Source: Mucor racemosus | Taxonomy: Eukaryota; Mucoromycota; Mucoromycetes; Mucorales; Mucoraceae | Direction: 5' to 3' | Length of the DNA stretch: 64,000 bases | NCBI GenBank assembly: GCA_027405735.1 | Contig: JAPEHQ010000003.1 | Span: 2,108,001 to 2,172,000 of the forward strand | Shown: one piece after another, positions 62,933-64,000 of the stretch | How the letters are laid out: every line of letters starts with the position of its first letter | Numbering within the stretch: the stretch's first letter is position 1 | Made by a program: the position numbers and the translations under genes | Notes under the pieces: model-generated | Seen by the model: the letters and a program-made list of their open reading frames with translations, nothing else | What the model was told of the DNA's origin: nothing | Database searches by the model: none

Positions 62933-63929
62933 GTATAATTACAATTGTAAACCTGATTGAAAATCTTTTTCAAGCATGTTTTATTAATATGTGTATTTCC
63001 ATTTATTATCTCATCATCTTAACGTATTCTTCCTCTTACATGCCAATAGCTTTATTCAAATAGTCATTAAAATCTGCTTCCATGATTAAATGCGTAATGT
63101 GCAATGTATTCGGTAAACAAGCTACTGTGACATTGCCATTAACATCTTGATACATAAAATATATGAATATAATAGCTTACTCGTCTGTTTTTGTATTTTT
63201 TAGTATACTGTACCCATTCATGCTTTGAATTATTATGTTTTTAAATACACATTCAAATGTACGTGAAACATTAAATAAGCACATGATTTTTATAGCATTT
63301 CACATGTATACATACAATTGTGTTGTAATTCGCAAGAAGAGGACAGTTTCAATCCATGTAGGCATAAATTACCATTGTAAAGTAATTAAAAAAGCTTTTG
63401 ATGAAAATTTAACAAATTTGCTTCAAATAAATTTCGTAATATCTGAAATAACACACCAAATCTTTCTGTGTAGAGCAATAAGTAGATTTATAACATATCA
63501 AAAATAAGTTTTTAAACATTAGATTAGCGTTGAGCACATTTGAGCTACTTTATAAGCACATTATCCGATTTTCAGCGCATATGAGCTTGATTTATCGAGA
63601 CTTTGTAAATTAAAATCAACGTAAAATGTACCGTTTATTAGAATAAATTAAATATGGGTTTATATAGTTATCGGAATTGTGTGATAAGATGATAAGATCT
63701 AATGGACAGGGATACATTAGATGTGACAATAGATATTATTATAACATGTTATGTTTCAGTGATAATATTGCTATAAGTTGTGTTTCATTATTAGTTCCTG
63801 GGTGACAGGAACCAGTTACTAGATAGATAAGATCTGTTAGATTTGTCGGAGCTCTTCTATATATCGAATGTTGTAATTCTGATAGATCAGAGCTGATCAA
63901 TCCGTCCATGGATAAAAACATTTGGCCGT
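62933..63929. other. AT-rich spacer
   Basis: No supportable gene. A 90-codon frame at 63235-63507 and a 67-codon minus frame at 63739-63942 show no family features; the latter starts inside repeat E. Confidence 0.4.
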
Positions 63930-64000
63930 AGTGATTGGTCATTTTTAAAGCTCGAGTAAACAGTATTATGTCTTTTTCAAGCTGTATTTTATAATGCCTC
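63930..64000 (-). repeat. repeat family E, copy 2 (cut by window edge)
   Basis: Reverse complement of 60511-60581 with few mismatches; it continues beyond the window. Confidence 0.6.

Noticed and set aside
63739..63942. 67-codon minus-strand frame near the right edge
   Set aside because: It begins inside repeat E, and the partner repeat copy diverges immediately after the shared start, so there is no support for a gene.

Overview
The window looks like nuclear DNA of an early-diverging filamentous fungus, most likely Mucoromycota and probably Mucorales. Evidence: very AT-rich DNA with poly-A/T and (TA)n runs, many short spliceosomal introns (mostly 49-90 nt with GTAAGT-like donors), long Ser/Asn/Gln-rich disordered proteins, and clearly fungal genes (a Mnn9/Anp1-type mannosyltransferase, a long clade-2 catalase with a signal peptide, a sphingolipid phosphatase with the fungal LCB3 layout). 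No organism name is certain from sequence alone. I saw no CRISPR array, rRNA or convincing tRNA gene.

Layout. 1-13.5 kb is gene-rich: a partial gene off the left edge, a secreted proline-rich protein, a SIZ/PIAS SUMO ligase, a PRELI/Ups2 mitochondrial lipid-transfer protein, PEX16, a Mnn9-type glycosyltransferase and ribosomal protein uS11. 13.5-22 kb is a repeat island. 22-25.6 kb holds a GNAT acyltransferase and an LCB3-type lipid phosphatase. 25.6-29.8 kb is again repeats, including a TIR element. 29.8-35.9 kb carries an AIG1-type GTPase, a poly-Q coiled-coil protein and, divergently, a catalase. 35.9-39.9 kb is repeats. 39.9-55.8 kb is a dense, mostly minus-strand block: a 3-hydroxyisobutyrate-type dehydrogenase, a disordered basic protein, a claudin/SUR7-like tetraspan protein, a SAM-like coiled-coil protein, cullin-1, an atypical hexokinase, a small beta-trefoil protein and RAD9. 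55.8-64 kb is a third repeat island.

Gene models were assembled by hand. Exon coordinates were checked for phase, so each complete model sums to a multiple of three and reads open to a stop. Several key residues appear only after splicing (the hexokinase catalytic Asp, the PEX16 core, the third membrane span of the tetraspan protein). The genes are housekeeping and regulatory functions rather than one pathway. SIZ, cullin-1 and RAD9 touch SUMO/ubiquitin and DNA-damage control; LCB3, Ups2 and PEX16 touch lipid and organelle membranes.

The most unusual content is the repeats. A ~2 kb composite family (called A/C here) occurs in at least six pieces. A ~2.8 kb direct repeat (B) occurs twice, one copy carrying a decayed WD40 coding fragment. 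There is a two-copy MITE-like family (D) and one 491-bp TA-flanked TIR element. None of these carries a recognisable intact transposase here.
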